Source: Thalassocella blandensis
GTDB taxonomy: Bacteria > Pseudomonadota > Gammaproteobacteria > Pseudomonadales > Cellvibrionaceae
Assembly (NCBI GenBank): GCA_902141825.1
Contig: CABFPG010000010.1
Span: 165,378 to 229,377 of the forward strand
Direction of reading: 5' to 3'
Length of the DNA stretch: 64,000 nt
The notes beneath the pieces are model-generated. The model saw only the letters and a list, made by a program, of their open reading frames with translations. It was not told where the DNA came from and made no database searches. Below, one piece after another: positions 48,627 through 58,805 of this stretch. Each line of letters starts with the position of its first letter. Positions within the stretch are counted from its first letter, which is position 1. The translations under genes and the position numbers were made by a program.

Positions 48627-50219
48627 TTATGTCATTCTTTGGTGGTGTGGAAAGCTTATTTTGAAGCAGCTATTTTGCTGTTCTGTCTTTTCGTATTGTA
48701 AATTCGCCTGGTTAATTTCACAAAGTTCACGACAAATGTACAGGCCGAGCCCGGAACCTTCTTCGTCTGTGGTAAAGAAGGGTTCGAATATATGTTGCAC
48801 TTTATCTTGAGAAACTCCAGGGCCTTTGTCAATCACCTGAATGAAAGTGGTTTCTCGATGTACATTTTGGCCAGACTGAACGGTAACAGTTTCATCCCCA
48901 GTCAACGCTTTGCTGTAGCGTAAACCATTGTCAAACAAATTGGTGAGCACCTGTCGTAAATGATTAGGGTCCATTTTAACAGGCGGGTGCTCATTAATAG
49001 TTTCATAATGGATGTGAATATCCCTGCCGCGACGGTATTCTTCGATAAATTCTGGTATCCACTCTTCAAGCTTTAGCAATTGGGAGTTGGGCTCTTTGCG
49101 TCGAGAAAGTGTCAGAATGTTTTCGATAATATGGTTAACTCGACTTGTATGTTGCAGAATGATTTCTGCGAACCGTAAATCATAATCTTTCAGATCCTCC
49201 GATTCCCGTAGCAATTGTGCAGCATGAGAAATAGCCCCCAGTGGATTGCGAATTTCGTGAGCGATACTCGCGGTGAGGCGGCCTAGAGAGGCTAGTTTTA
49301 GTTGTTGTGCTTGCTGAATGATGGCTCGGTAATCTTCAAGGTACAAAATGGTTTGATTTGAGTTATCACTTTGCAGGGAGGCGAAGTTGATGCGGATTTC
49401 GTTACCTGTGGCCAACTTGTGAAACTTGGGTAAACCGTGCACAGGGTTTTTTCGCCATGCCATAATCGTGTCATGCAGATTAGAAATATCTTCAATCGAT
49501 TTACTTGCGTAGTTCTGATTGGGAAGCTCCAGCATTTGCATCGCTGATTCATTGATAAGCTCAATACTGTTGTGTTCATTAATGACAACAATGCCGGTTT
49601 GCATACGGGTGACAATATGTTGTGCAAGCTTGCGTGTCTGCTCTGCGTATCGCGACTGGCGTAGCGCTTCTTGCGAGCTTCGTTTAATTTTTTCTGTCAG
49701 GTAATAGAAGGTTATCGAGGAGATAAAAACCAGAAAACCCAATAATCCTGCAGAAAAAAGGGACTGTGTTAGAGTCGCTTTGCTTTCACTTTGATTGATA
49801 AAGATGGTTTCGCCAATCAGCATCAGCGTTATTAGGGCCGCAAAACCAATGGCGAGCTGCCCTTGAAGGAACATGCTCGCGATGGCGGCGTTGATAATTA
49901 ATAAATATCCCAATCCGCTTTGCAATCCACCGCTGGAGTGCAAAATCAAGGTAAAGGCAATCAAGTCGCACAATAACAAAAAGGTAGTCGTATTAAGCGA
50001 ATTGAAGCTGTTTTTGTGACGTAAAAAGGCGAGAGAGCCGATGCTGAGTATTGCGTAAGCCATGCAAGCCCAGCTAAATAAAGCAGGTGAAAAATTTCCC
50101 AGGTCACTATCAAATAGATCTAACCTTTGTACGGAAAACAGCACGCAGGCGAGCAGGATGCGATAGTAAAGGTAGATTTTGAATGTTTGAAATTTGTGCA
50201 AGTCTTGGTCTGGGTACAC
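48627..50219 (-). CDS. pilS: Sensor histidine kinase PilS
   Basis: Partner kinase of PilR in the inner membrane. The 530-residue protein has six hydrophobic segments in about residues 15-190 and a PAS-like region (about 200-300). The HisKA box SIAHEIRNPLGAISHAAQLL and an HATPase domain with GPGVSQDKV and EEGSGLGLYICREL complete it. Family knowledge: PilS in Pseudomonas senses pilin levels in the membrane. The start is a GTG at 50219 with a poor ribosome site, so the exact N-terminus is uncertain. It is divergent from nadE across about 95 bases. Confidence 0.93.
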   Translation of the reverse strand: MYPDQDLHKFQTFKIYLYYRILLACVLFSVQRLDLFDSDLGNFSPALFSWACMAYAILSIGSLAFLRHKNSFNSLNTTTFLLLCDLIAFTLILHSSGGLQSGLGYLLIINAAIASMFLQGQLAIGFAALITLMLIGETIFINQSESKATLTQSLFSAGLLGFLVFISSITFYYLTEKIKRSSQEALRQSRYAEQTRKLAQHIVTRMQTGIVVINEHNSIELINESAMQMLELPNQNYASKSIEDISNLHDTIMAWRKNPVHGLPKFHKLATGNEIRINFASLQSDNSNQTILYLEDYRAIIQQAQQLKLASLGRLTASIAHEIRNPLGAISHAAQLLRESEDLKDYDLRFAEIILQHTSRVNHIIENILTLSRRKEPNSQLLKLEEWIPEFIEEYRRGRDIHIHYETINEHPPVKMDPNHLRQVLTNLFDNGLRYSKALTGDETVTVQSGQNVHRETTFIQVIDKGPGVSQDKVQHIFEPFFTTDEEGSGLGLYICRELCEINQANLQYEKTEQQNSCFKISFPHHQRMT

Positions 50220-50314
50220 GACGTATCACTTAAGCTCAGGATTGTTTTGCGATTTTGTAGCTATTGGTCGAAAATACGCGTTTGTATTTGGTGATATTGG
50301 AGTATAGGCAATTT

Positions 50315-51967
50315 ATGTCAACCTTGAATATAGTAATGGCACAAATCAACCCATTGGTTGGCGATATTGATGGCAACAAAGACTTAATCCTCAATTCAGC
50401 GAAGCAGGCGATAACGCGGTATGGCGCGGATGTAGTGGTTTTTCCTGAGCTAACCCTGACAGGCTACCCGCCGGAGGACTTGTTGCTTCGCCCCAGCCTA
50501 GAGAAGCGTATCGCAGCCGCTCTCAGCGCGTTGTGTGAGGCGAATCTGGATTGCTACCTGGTTTTTGGATATACCAAAAAAGCGACACCAAACCCCTATG
50601 GGCCTAGCTTGTTCAATATGGCAGGAGTTATCCATAAGGGGGCGCTTATTTGTGAGTATGCAAAACACTGTCTGCCCAATTACCAGGTGTTTGACGAGAA
50701 ACGATATTTTGTGCCGGGTAGTGAAATGCCAACGTTTCAGGTTGGCGGTGTCACCATTGGGATGTCGATTTGTGAAGATATCTGGGAGGGCGCGCCTTTA
50801 GGGGAATTGAAAAAGGCTGGCATCGATTTACTGTTAAACCTAAATGCTTCACCGTATCACCAGAATAAACAAGCGATTCGCGAAACACTAATCCAGCAGC
50901 GAACACAGGAACTTGATGCGTCGATTCTCTATGTTAATCAAGTAGGCGGGCAAGATGAGTTGGTTTTTGATGGCGGATCAATGGCCTGGGATGCGCAGGG
51001 CGTGATGGTAGCTCGGAGCCCTCTTTTTGAAGCAGATCTAAAGGCCGTGACCTATGAGATTGAACAAAAGCGGCTTGTAGCAAAGCCTGTCTCTCAGCCG
51101 GCAATTGCTGACATTGATTCTCCCTTAGCCACCATATACCAGGCTCTAGTTCTCGGGGTTAAAGATTACGTGAACAAAAACGGATTTAACGGTGTGGTGC
51201 TCGGACTTTCAGGAGGAATTGATTCGGCATTGACGCTCGCAGTCGCGGTCGATGCGCTTGGACCGGAGCGAGTGCAAGCGGTTATGATGCCATTTCGCTA
51301 TACCTCGGAAATGAGTAAAACGGATGCCGAGCAGGAAGCGATATGGCTTGGTGTGCCATACCATACGATCAGTATTGAGAATATTTACGAGTCATTTACC
51401 TCGAGTCTAGCGGAAATGTTCGCCAATCATAAGGTGGATACTACAGAGGAAAATATTCAGGCCCGCAGCCGAGGTGTTTTGCTGATGGCAATTTCAAACA
51501 AGCTGGGGTATCTGGTTCTTACCACGGGTAATAAGAGCGAAATGTCGGTCGGGTACGCCACGTTATATGGTGACATGGCCGGTGGACTGGACGTTTTGAA
51601 GGATGTTCCCAAAACCACGGTCTTCGAGTTGGCAAAATACCGTAACACGCTGTCCAGAGTAATCCCGGAAACTGTCATTACACGACCACCGTCGGCAGAA
51701 CTTGCACCGGATCAAAAAGACGAGGATTCACTGCCGGATTATCCCACTCTGGATGCAATTCTGGAGTTGTATGTGGAGCAAGACTTCAGTCATGCAGAGA
51801 TAGTTGCGCAGGGTTATGATGCAGACATTGTACGCAGAGTGATTCGCCTGGTGGACATTAATGAATATAAGCGACGTCAGGCTCCAATAGGGATACGTAT
51901 TAGTGAAAAAGCCTTTGGCAGAGATCGACGTTATCCTATTACGAACGGGTGGAAAATAGGAGAGTAA
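50315..51967 (+). CDS. nadE: Glutamine-dependent NAD+ synthetase
   Basis: Makes NAD+ from nicotinate adenine dinucleotide, ATP and glutamine in the cytoplasm. The 550-residue two-domain type has an N-terminal nitrilase-fold glutaminase with Glu in FPELTLTGYPPEDLL, Lys in EYAKHCLPNY and Cys in SICEDIWEG. The C-terminal synthetase has the ATP loop LGLSGGIDSAL. The ATG at 50315 follows TATAGG and matches family N-termini (MSTLNIVMAQINPLVGD); the frame is open 17 codons further. Its final codons lie within a terminator hairpin. In Pseudomonas this locus lacks nadE between pilS and bamD. Confidence 0.96.
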   Translation: MSTLNIVMAQINPLVGDIDGNKDLILNSAKQAITRYGADVVVFPELTLTGYPPEDLLLRPSLEKRIAAALSALCEANLDCYLVFGYTKKATPNPYGPSLFNMAGVIHKGALICEYAKHCLPNYQVFDEKRYFVPGSEMPTFQVGGVTIGMSICEDIWEGAPLGELKKAGIDLLLNLNASPYHQNKQAIRETLIQQRTQELDASILYVNQVGGQDELVFDGGSMAWDAQGVMVARSPLFEADLKAVTYEIEQKRLVAKPVSQPAIADIDSPLATIYQALVLGVKDYVNKNGFNGVVLGLSGGIDSALTLAVAVDALGPERVQAVMMPFRYTSEMSKTDAEQEAIWLGVPYHTISIENIYESFTSSLAEMFANHKVDTTEENIQARSRGVLLMAISNKLGYLVLTTGNKSEMSVGYATLYGDMAGGLDVLKDVPKTTVFELAKYRNTLSRVIPETVITRPPSAELAPDQKDEDSLPDYPTLDAILELYVEQDFSHAEIVAQGYDADIVRRVIRLVDINEYKRRQAPIGIRISEKAFGRDRRYPITNGWKIGE

Positions 51968-51981
51968 CTATCTCCTATTTT
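51953..51981. terminator. Bidirectional terminator overlapping the nadE stop codon
   Basis: AAAATAGGAGA and TCTCCTATTTT form a perfect 11-bp stem with a 7-base loop that contains the nadE stop codon. It has four Ts at one end and four As at the other. It lies between the convergent ends of nadE and bamD, so one element could serve both. Confidence 0.7.
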
Positions 51982-52015
51982 CTGCAGCAAACAATTGGTT
52001 TAACGGATATGAGCG

Positions 52016-52924
52016 TTAAACTTCGTTCGGAGACGGGACATCATTATCCATATACTGCGAATTAAAAACGTCACGAGAATCAAAGTTGACAAACTTCCTT
52101 TTGCCAAATAGCCCCAGTGTTAAATAGCTCAACCAGGACGTGCTTTCATTGATGTTTTTCTGGTATTCAAATTGCCCCTTCTTCACAGAGGGGTGTTGAG
52201 GGTAATTTAACACCAGAATTTTTGCTGCATCATCGGCAAGATTTTGCATGCCGAGTAAATGGTATGCTTGGGCCATCACCGCTAAACCATCGGGAACTGC
52301 CGGAGTACCTTGCATGTTTTCAACTACAAAGCGCCCACGATTCGCTGCAGCAACGTATGCACCGCGTTTGAAGTAATAGTTGGCTACATGAATTTCGTGG
52401 CGGGCGAGAATGTTACGCAGATAGATCATTCGGCGTTGTGCGTCGAGTGCGTACTGACTTTCAGGGAATCTCGTGAGCAGTTGAGAAAAATAATTAAACG
52501 AGTCTTTTGCAGAGCCTGAGTCGCGTTGACTGATGTCGCTGATCAGAGCGGTGGTTATCGCTGAGTCTTTATAGAAACTGGCAACGCCACGCATATAATA
52601 CGCGTAATCGACGTCTCGATGTTGTGGGTGCAGGCGAATAAACCGATCGGACGAGGCAATAGAAAGTTCGTATTCGCCCGAACGGAAGTAGGCATAGCAT
52701 AACTCCAGCTGGGCGTTTTCTGCATAGGTTCCGAATGGAAAATTTTCCTCGATCAACTGCAGTACTTGAATGGAGGAACTCCAGTTAGAGGCCTTTAAAT
52801 AGCGTTGAGCTCGTTCATATAACGTTTGCTCGGAGACGCCTTCATTTTCTTTCTCTGGTTTGCTGCCGCAGCTCGCCAGGACAGAGATGCACAAAACTAC
52901 TACTAAATATTTCATAAAACGCAT
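52016..52924 (-). CDS. bamD: Outer membrane lipoprotein BamD
   Basis: Essential lipoprotein of the Bam complex that recognises outer-membrane proteins and contacts BamA. The 302-residue protein has a lipoprotein signal with lipobox LASC (Cys19) and tandem TPR-like repeats in about residues 30-250. FPFGTYAENAQLELCYAYFRSGEYELSI and DYAYYMRGVASFY are characteristic. A polar tail of about 40 residues follows. bamA lies in the left part of this window. Adjacent divergent rluD is a conserved neighbour. Confidence 0.94.
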   Translation of the reverse strand: MRFMKYLVVVLCISVLASCGSKPEKENEGVSEQTLYERAQRYLKASNWSSSIQVLQLIEENFPFGTYAENAQLELCYAYFRSGEYELSIASSDRFIRLHPQHRDVDYAYYMRGVASFYKDSAITTALISDISQRDSGSAKDSFNYFSQLLTRFPESQYALDAQRRMIYLRNILARHEIHVANYYFKRGAYVAAANRGRFVVENMQGTPAVPDGLAVMAQAYHLLGMQNLADDAAKILVLNYPQHPSVKKGQFEYQKNINESTSWLSYLTLGLFGKRKFVNFDSRDVFNSQYMDNDVPSPNEV

Positions 52925-52989
52925 AGATAACTAACACTCTAAGTGTATTTGGTGTGCTTTTTTGCACATCAAACGTGAAACTTTTTAAA

Positions 52990-53164
52990 TTGATAAAGGA
53001 TTTTTACATTTTATAGTGTTCATTCTAAGAACAATGAAGCACAGCCATGCTAGAATTTCATGTTTCTTATTCTTCTCGTCTAAGGCGCCCGTATTAAAAT
53101 CTGGAGCTGTAAGTCGAGTCAGTGTGTTTAGGTGTGCTAAGCTATTGAAATACAATAGTTTTTT
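52990..53164 (+). ncRNA. Candidate small RNA between bamD and rluD
   Basis: A good sigma70-type promoter is visible: TTGATA (52990-52995), 16-base spacer, TATAGT (53012-53017). An intrinsic-terminator-like hairpin, CTATTG-AAATA-CAATAG followed by six Ts, lies at 53142-53164. The two would define a transcript of about 140 bases starting near 53024. No ribosome-bound frame between them looks real. The terminator ends about 205 bases before rluD, so it could instead be an attenuated rluD leader. The remaining intergenic bases (to 53369) show nothing else I can assign. Confidence 0.42.
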
Positions 53165-53369
53165 GCAGTTGTTTAAACGAGGTGGTGTACCGGTCTCATA
53201 AACGCTGCATATGCTGCATATAAAGTAAGCCCGATCTAATAGCCTTACTTCCACCCTGTTAAAATGTTACACCCTATATAAGCTCCAGCAAAAATGGAGC
53301 CTGATATTAACCAAAATGAACCTAACATCAAAAAGTGCCACAGTTTAATCAGCAATTGCATGAAATACA

Positions 53370-54332
53370 ATGTCAGTAGAGTCCAGCGAAAACACACAAA
53401 TACAACTCAATGCCCAAGTCGATGCCCGATATTCTGGCAAACGTTTTGATCAGGTTGCCGCTGAATTGTTCCCGGATTATTCGCGCGCGCGCATCCAGGC
53501 TTGGATAAAGCTTGGCGAGTTAACGGTGAATGGTGGTATAGCAAAGCCCAATGCCAAGTTAATCGGCGGCGAACGGTTAATACTGGATACAATTTTGCAG
53601 TCTGAGAATGTGTGGCAGGCGGAAAATATTTCCCTGGATATTGTCTATGAAGATCAGGACATTATCGTTATTAATAAACCGGTAGGGCTTGTGGTGCATC
53701 CTGCCGCTGGAAACTGGAGTGGCACCGTCCTGAATGCGCTATTGTTCCATTACCCTATGATTCATGAGGTGCCGCGTGCCGGTATTGTACATCGCCTGGA
53801 TAAAGACACCTCTGGCCTCATGGTGGTAGCTAAAACCATTGAAGCTCAAACGAAATTGGTTGCACAATTACAAGAAAAATCGGTCTATCGAGAATATTTT
53901 GCCATAGTTCATGGTGTGCCCCCTAAAACGGGCATGGTGGATGCTGCAATAGGCCGTCACCCGACTGTTAGAACTAAAATGGCAGTGTTAAATAATGGTG
54001 GCAAAGCGGCAGTGACTCACTATGCTTTACTATCAAAGAATGAGCATGTTGCCGCAATTAAGTTGCAACTGGAAACCGGGCGAACTCATCAAATTCGCGT
54101 GCACATGGCACATCTTGGTTATCCGCTTATTGGTGATCAGGTATATGGGAAAGTGCTCAACAAAAAAGCTGTAAAACACTTTCCTGAATTAGAGTGGGCC
54201 GCTTCTTTTCCTCGGCAGGCTTTGCATGCCAGAAAGTTAGGCTTGGTCCATCCGCGAACGAAAAACGATATGACTTTTGAAGCACCTTTACCCGACGATT
54301 TGCTTGATTTACAGCAGCAGTTATTTGGCTAG
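53370..54332 (+). CDS. rluD: 23S rRNA pseudouridine synthase RluD
   Basis: Makes pseudouridines 1911, 1915 and 1917 in helix 69 of 23S rRNA (E. coli numbering). The 320-residue protein has an N-terminal S4 RNA-binding domain (about 20-75) and the catalytic domain with GIVHRLDKDTSGLMVV, where Asp144 is the nucleophile. The LETGRTHQIRVHMAHLGYPLIGD motif is also intact. It stands between bamD and pgeF, as in E. coli and Pseudomonas. Length is normal. Confidence 0.96.
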   Translation: MSVESSENTQIQLNAQVDARYSGKRFDQVAAELFPDYSRARIQAWIKLGELTVNGGIAKPNAKLIGGERLILDTILQSENVWQAENISLDIVYEDQDIIVINKPVGLVVHPAAGNWSGTVLNALLFHYPMIHEVPRAGIVHRLDKDTSGLMVVAKTIEAQTKLVAQLQEKSVYREYFAIVHGVPPKTGMVDAAIGRHPTVRTKMAVLNNGGKAAVTHYALLSKNEHVAAIKLQLETGRTHQIRVHMAHLGYPLIGDQVYGKVLNKKAVKHFPELEWAASFPRQALHARKLGLVHPRTKNDMTFEAPLPDDLLDLQQQLFG

Positions 54333-54351
54333 GTTGAGATAAATACGCATT

Positions 54352-55101
54352 ATGACGCAATCTTTAATTTTTCCTTCAGTCGCCAAACCAGCCAATGTAA
54401 AACTTTGCTTTACCACGCGTATCGGCGGGGCCAGTCAGGGGGTGTACAAAGGTTTCAATTTGGCCGCTCATGTGAACGATGATCCAATGGCGGTGAAAAA
54501 AAACCGGGAGCAGCTAAAAGAAAGTATTGGCGTGGACGTTTCTTGGCTCAACCAGGTCCATGGCAACCGGCTGGTGTATCGATCGAGTGGTGATAAGGCT
54601 GAATATCGTGCAGACGGTGCTTTTTCGCGAGAGGCAAATGTAGTGTGCGCTGTATTAACCGCAGATTGTCTGCCGGTATTGTTATGGAATGCAAAGGGAA
54701 CGCAGGTGGCCGCAGTGCATGCTGGCTGGAGGGGGTTAGCAGCAGGTATCATTTCTCAGGCGCTGGAAAAGTTTGATGCAAATGATGAAGTGCATGCGTA
54801 TTTGGGGCCTGCAATTGGCCCGAACAAATTTGAAGTTGGTCAGGACGTCTTAATGGAGTTTCTGGTAGCACAGAAGCAGCGTAAATTTGTTGAACCGGTA
54901 AGGGAAGCATTTCGTGCAATCGGCAATAATAAATACTTGGCCGACTTATACAAATTGGCAAGATTTGAGCTGCATGGAGCCGGCGTTAAATTTATTGAGG
55001 GTGGTGAATATTGCACATACACTCAAGACCACCGCTTTTTTTCTTATCGTCGGCATGGTCAATGCGGACGCATGGCAAGTTTGATCTGGTTGAGCAAGTA
55101 A
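54352..55101 (+). CDS. pgeF: Peptidoglycan editing factor PgeF (YfiH/DUF152 family)
   Basis: A 249-residue cytoplasmic protein of the multicopper-oxidase-like DUF152 family. In E. coli it prevents L-Ser misincorporation into peptidoglycan stem peptides. The metal/active-site residues are in QVHGNRLVY, TADCLPVLL and VHAGWRGLAAGI, which supply the conserved His-Cys-His set. The C-terminus has YTQDHRFFSYRRHGQCGRMASLIWL, typical of the family. It follows rluD by 19 bases and is likely co-transcribed. Confidence 0.95.
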   Translation: MTQSLIFPSVAKPANVKLCFTTRIGGASQGVYKGFNLAAHVNDDPMAVKKNREQLKESIGVDVSWLNQVHGNRLVYRSSGDKAEYRADGAFSREANVVCAVLTADCLPVLLWNAKGTQVAAVHAGWRGLAAGIISQALEKFDANDEVHAYLGPAIGPNKFEVGQDVLMEFLVAQKQRKFVEPVREAFRAIGNNKYLADLYKLARFELHGAGVKFIEGGEYCTYTQDHRFFSYRRHGQCGRMASLIWLSK

Positions 55102-55450
55102 GACGCTCGCTAAGTGAAATGATGTAGACCGCCATTGCCTTCAGGTCAATAATACCAGTGACGAGTTTCAGGGAAGGGGTTTAGTAAGCAAAATTAGAAT
55201 GGACGAACGTCCAGAGCGGCTGGGCAATCGCTAGAGTTTTGTTAAAGCATTTAATTACATTTAAACAGAAAAAACCAGACGGGAAATGTACTTTAATTGC
55301 CCCGTAAACGGTAGTCCAGCGGCGTTAAATCTGCCCGGCTTAGTATAGTCTCTTCGACAGTAATATCCCGTATTGGCGCCTAATATACGACGTTTTTCTT
55401 GATCCATCGCAATATTTTTACTTCCAGGACAAAACTTGGAAATTCAAGCT

Positions 55451-55476
55451 CTTGTTTTTGATTCACCTACCCATAT
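55451..55476 (+). promoter_or_regulatory. Possible sigma32 heat-shock promoter of clpB
   Basis: CTTGTT (55451-55456) and ACCCATAT (55469-55476) resemble the sigma32 elements CTTGAA and CCCCATnT with a 12-base spacer, slightly short. The inferred start would be about 50 bases before the clpB ATG. The rest of the 433-base gap from 55102 shows no gene. Confidence 0.4.
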
Positions 55477-55534
55477 TTTCCAAATATCGAACAAACAAAC
55501 GCGCAGCCGTATCGCTGTTGATGAAGGAGTTTCC

Positions 55535-58180
55535 ATGCGTATAGATCGCTTCACCAATCAATTGCAAATTGCATTATCTGATGCCCAGTCTATAGCAGTG
55601 GGTAGAGACCACAATCAATTGGAGCCTATCCATGTTATATCGGCCATGCTGGATCAGCAGGGTGGTTCAGTGCGCCCGTTATTGGTCAACGCCGGATTTA
55701 ATGTGGCTGGCTTGCGCAATGAAATTACTAAAGCCCTGGAAAATCTTCCAAAAATTCAAAACCCCACAGGTGATGTGCATATGTCGCCGGAAACGGGGCG
55801 GTTGTTGAATCTCGCAGACAAGCATGCTCAAAACTCGGGAGACAAGTTTATCTCGAGTGAGAGCTTACTTGTTGCAGCAATGAAAGATAAGAGCAACAGT
55901 GTTGGTAAGCTGCTGAATAATTTTGGTGACATCAAGCGGTTGGAACAAACCATACAAAATGTTCGTGGCGGCGAAACCGTAGATGACCCGGAAGCAGAGG
56001 GAAATCGCCAGGCTTTGGAAAAGTTTACGATAGATTTAACAGCGAGAGCGGAAGCAGGCAAGCTGGACCCCGTGATCGGTCGCGATGATGAAATTCGCAG
56101 GACTGTTCAGGTGCTGCAGCGACGCACGAAAAATAATCCAGTGCTGATAGGCGAACCCGGTGTGGGTAAAACCGCCATCGTAGAGGGGCTGGCGCAGCGG
56201 ATCGTTAATGGGGAAGTGCCAGAGGGCCTTAAAAACAAACGCCTATTGTCTTTGGATTTGGGGTCTTTACTTGCAGGCGCGAAATTTCGAGGGGAATTCG
56301 AAGAGCGGTTGAAGTCTGTATTAAATGAACTAAGCAAGCAGGAAGGTCGAATTATTCTGTTCGTTGATGAGCTGCATACCATGGTTGGCGCTGGTAAAGC
56401 AGAAGGTGCGATGGACGCTGGGAACATGTTAAAACCCGCGTTGGCACGTGGCGAATTGCACTGCGTTGGCGCAACCACTTTGGATGAATATCGTAAATTT
56501 ATTGAAAAAGATGCCGCACTTGAGCGCCGATTTCAAAAAGTTATTGTGGATGAGCCGAATGAAGAAGACACCATTGCAATTTTGCGTGGATTAAAAGAAC
56601 GGTATGAAGTTCACCACGGGGTGGACATCTCAGACTCTGCGATTATTGCGGCAGCAAAATTGTCTCAGCGGTATATTACAGATCGTCAATTGCCGGACAA
56701 AGCCATTGATCTTATCGATGAGGCGGCCAGTAGAATTCGAATGGAAATTGATTCCAAGCCAGAAGAAATGGACCGGTTGGAGCGTCGTTTAATTCAATTA
56801 AAAATTGAATGCGAAGCCATCAAAAAAGATGACGATGATGCATCAAGGGAGCGTTTGCGGAAAATCGCTGAGCAAATAGATATTGCCGAAAAACAATATG
56901 CTGACCTTGAAGAAATATGGCGGGCAGAAAAAATTGCTTTGCAAGGCTCTCAGGAAATTAAAAGTAACCTGGAACAGGCGCGTCTGGACTTGGATGCGGC
57001 ACGTCGAGCCGGTGATCTGGGAAGAATGTCTGAGCTGCAGTACGGCATCATTCCCGAGTTGGAAAAACAATTGGATTTAGCCAGTCAGGCAGAAATGCAT
57101 GAAATGAAATTGTTGCGGAATAAAGTGTCGGAGGAAGAGATCGCCGAGGTCGTCTCGAAGTGGACTGGCATTCCCATGACTAAGATGCTTGAGGGTGAGA
57201 AAGACAAGTTGTTGCGAATGGAAGATGCACTGCATAAAAGAGTTATCGGGCAGAATGAGGCGGTTATTGCTGTGGCGAACGCCGTCAGACGCTCACGTGC
57301 CGGTTTGTCCGACCCGAATCGACCCAATGGATCTTTTCTGTTTTTAGGGCCGACGGGTGTTGGGAAAACTGAATTATGTAAATCATTGTCGGAGTTTTTG
57401 TTTGATAGTCAGGACGCAATGGTGCGTATCGATATGTCGGAGTTTATGGAAAAACACTCGGTGGCTCGCCTAATTGGTGCGCCTCCTGGTTATGTCGGCT
57501 ATGAAGAGGGCGGGTATTTAACAGAGGCCGTTCGACGCAAACCTTATTCGCTGTTGCTGCTGGATGAAATAGAAAAGGCGCACCCCGATGTATTCAATAT
57601 TCTGCTTCAAGTATTAGAGGATGGTCGCCTTACGGATGGTCAGGGGCGCACAGTTGATTTTAAAAATACAGTCGTGGTAATGACCTCCAATTTAGGGTCG
57701 AGTGCGATTCAGGAAATCGCGCAGAATAGAGCCTTTGACAGTATTAGTTTCGATAGTGACAGTAACGAAAGTGATGTCAACGAGCACCGTTACGATGCAA
57801 TGAAAGAAGCGGTAATGGAAGTGGTATCCGGGCACTTCAGGCCGGAGTTTATAAATCGTATTGATGAAGTGGTCGTGTTCCATCCTTTGGCAAAAGATCA
57901 AATTCGAGGTATTGCATCCATTCAGCTGGATATTTTGCGAAAGCGTCTTGCTGAGCGAGACCTGGATTTACAGTTGAGTGATGAGGTGATGGATAAGCTT
58001 GCCGATGCCGGGTTTGATCCTGTTTATGGTGCGCGTCCGCTAAAACGTGAAATTCAACAAGTCATTGAAAATCCATTAGCGCAAGAACTGTTAGCTGGAA
58101 AGTTTCTGCCCGGAGATACAATCTACTCACAGTTGAATAATGGAAATGTGGTGTTTTCATCGCAATCTCAGCTGAGTTAA
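55535..58180 (+). CDS. clpB: ATP-dependent disaggregase ClpB
   Basis: Hexameric AAA+ chaperone that, with DnaK, rescues aggregated proteins. The 881-residue protein has the Clp N-domain (about 1-145), a first AAA+ module with Walker A GEPGVGKT, the coiled-coil M-domain (about 400-530), and a second module with GPTGVGKT and the pore motif GYVGYEEGG. The ATG at 55535 has AAGGAG before it and yields the standard [11 protein letters not shown] start; the frame is open 33 codons upstream. A stretch rich in Asp and Ser near residue 735 slightly lengthens it against E. coli (857). Confidence 0.97.
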   Translation: MRIDRFTNQLQIALSDAQSIAVGRDHNQLEPIHVISAMLDQQGGSVRPLLVNAGFNVAGLRNEITKALENLPKIQNPTGDVHMSPETGRLLNLADKHAQNSGDKFISSESLLVAAMKDKSNSVGKLLNNFGDIKRLEQTIQNVRGGETVDDPEAEGNRQALEKFTIDLTARAEAGKLDPVIGRDDEIRRTVQVLQRRTKNNPVLIGEPGVGKTAIVEGLAQRIVNGEVPEGLKNKRLLSLDLGSLLAGAKFRGEFEERLKSVLNELSKQEGRIILFVDELHTMVGAGKAEGAMDAGNMLKPALARGELHCVGATTLDEYRKFIEKDAALERRFQKVIVDEPNEEDTIAILRGLKERYEVHHGVDISDSAIIAAAKLSQRYITDRQLPDKAIDLIDEAASRIRMEIDSKPEEMDRLERRLIQLKIECEAIKKDDDDASRERLRKIAEQIDIAEKQYADLEEIWRAEKIALQGSQEIKSNLEQARLDLDAARRAGDLGRMSELQYGIIPELEKQLDLASQAEMHEMKLLRNKVSEEEIAEVVSKWTGIPMTKMLEGEKDKLLRMEDALHKRVIGQNEAVIAVANAVRRSRAGLSDPNRPNGSFLFLGPTGVGKTELCKSLSEFLFDSQDAMVRIDMSEFMEKHSVARLIGAPPGYVGYEEGGYLTEAVRRKPYSLLLLDEIEKAHPDVFNILLQVLEDGRLTDGQGRTVDFKNTVVVMTSNLGSSAIQEIAQNRAFDSISFDSDSNESDVNEHRYDAMKEAVMEVVSGHFRPEFINRIDEVVVFHPLAKDQIRGIASIQLDILRKRLAERDLDLQLSDEVMDKLADAGFDPVYGARPLKREIQQVIENPLAQELLAGKFLPGDTIYSQLNNGNVVFSSQSQLS

Positions 58181-58315
58181 TCGCACAGTGCCCAAATTGA
58201 ACAGTCATTCTTCGAGATCTTTACTGAGCTGAAATAGCCGGGAGATTGATGTCTCTGGGGATGCGACTGAAGGAGGGGCTGAGGATGGTGGGCTTGAGAA
58301 AGGGCTTGGATTGAA

Positions 58316-58347
58316 TGTGGCGCAGCTAAACCCAAAGCTGTGCCACA
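58316..58347. repeat. Inverted repeat between convergent clpB and DUF4124 genes
   Basis: TGTGGCGCAGCT and AGCTGTGCCACA form a 12-bp stem (one mismatch) around AAACCCAA. It lies 8 bases beyond the DUF4124 stop and may end transcription from both sides, but neither strand has a T-run. Confidence 0.5.
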
Positions 58348-58355
58348 TTAAAGAG

Positions 58356-58805
58356 TTAGTACTGTTTGCACGCGTCGTTGAGAAACTCTTGAGACATGGA
58401 AATTTCATTTGATACCTCATCCGCATTAAGGTAGCGAGTTTTTCCGTCGTTGTCTTTCATCCGAATTCGGCTTGTCGATTTCAGGGTGGCCAACCTTTGT
58501 CTTTCCTGATCACACTGCTTTTTCTGTTCGGCGGCTATTTTTTGAGTGTCTACATCCGCTGATCCTCCGGTTTCATCCGGATTTTCAGAAGTTTCTGCGC
58601 TACTGTTTGTTTCTGTTGCTGAAGATCGTCCCCCATAAGTTTTCACCTTTTCAGCCTCAACGCCAACGGGAGGGCGTGAGCCGTAGTGAATCTGGCCGTT
58701 TGCGTCTTTCCAGCGATAGTAGTTTTCGGCGTAACTGATGGATGTCGCCATGCCAATTGGAAAAACAACTAACATGATACCAATGAGCTTTGACACTTTA
58801 TTCAT
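58356..58805 (-). CDS. DUF4124 domain exported protein
   Basis: A 149-residue periplasmic protein of unknown function. A signal peptide (about 1-26, ending SISYAEN) is followed directly by a DUF4124 domain whose pattern YYRWKDANGQIHYGSRPPVGVEAEKV is clear. The middle (about 60-85) is a Ser/Thr/Glu-rich linker. The C-terminal part is charged and helical with two cysteines. DUF4124 proteins are widespread in gammaproteobacteria without an assigned role. It stands alone and convergent with clpB. Confidence 0.85.
   Translation of the reverse strand: MNKVSKLIGIMLVVFPIGMATSISYAENYYRWKDANGQIHYGSRPPVGVEAEKVKTYGGRSSATETNSSAETSENPDETGGSADVDTQKIAAEQKKQCDQERQRLATLKSTSRIRMKDNDGKTRYLNADEVSNEISMSQEFLNDACKQY

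Noticed and set aside
53016..53201. Frame of 61 codons on the plus strand between bamD and rluD
   Set aside because: It starts at the promoter -10 box, runs through the terminator hairpin and has no ribosome site, so a coding role is unlikely.
55340..55370. CTTCGA...CCCGTATT as an alternative sigma32 promoter for clpB
   Set aside because: The spacer is too short and the -35 box poor; the element at 55451-55476 is the better candidate.
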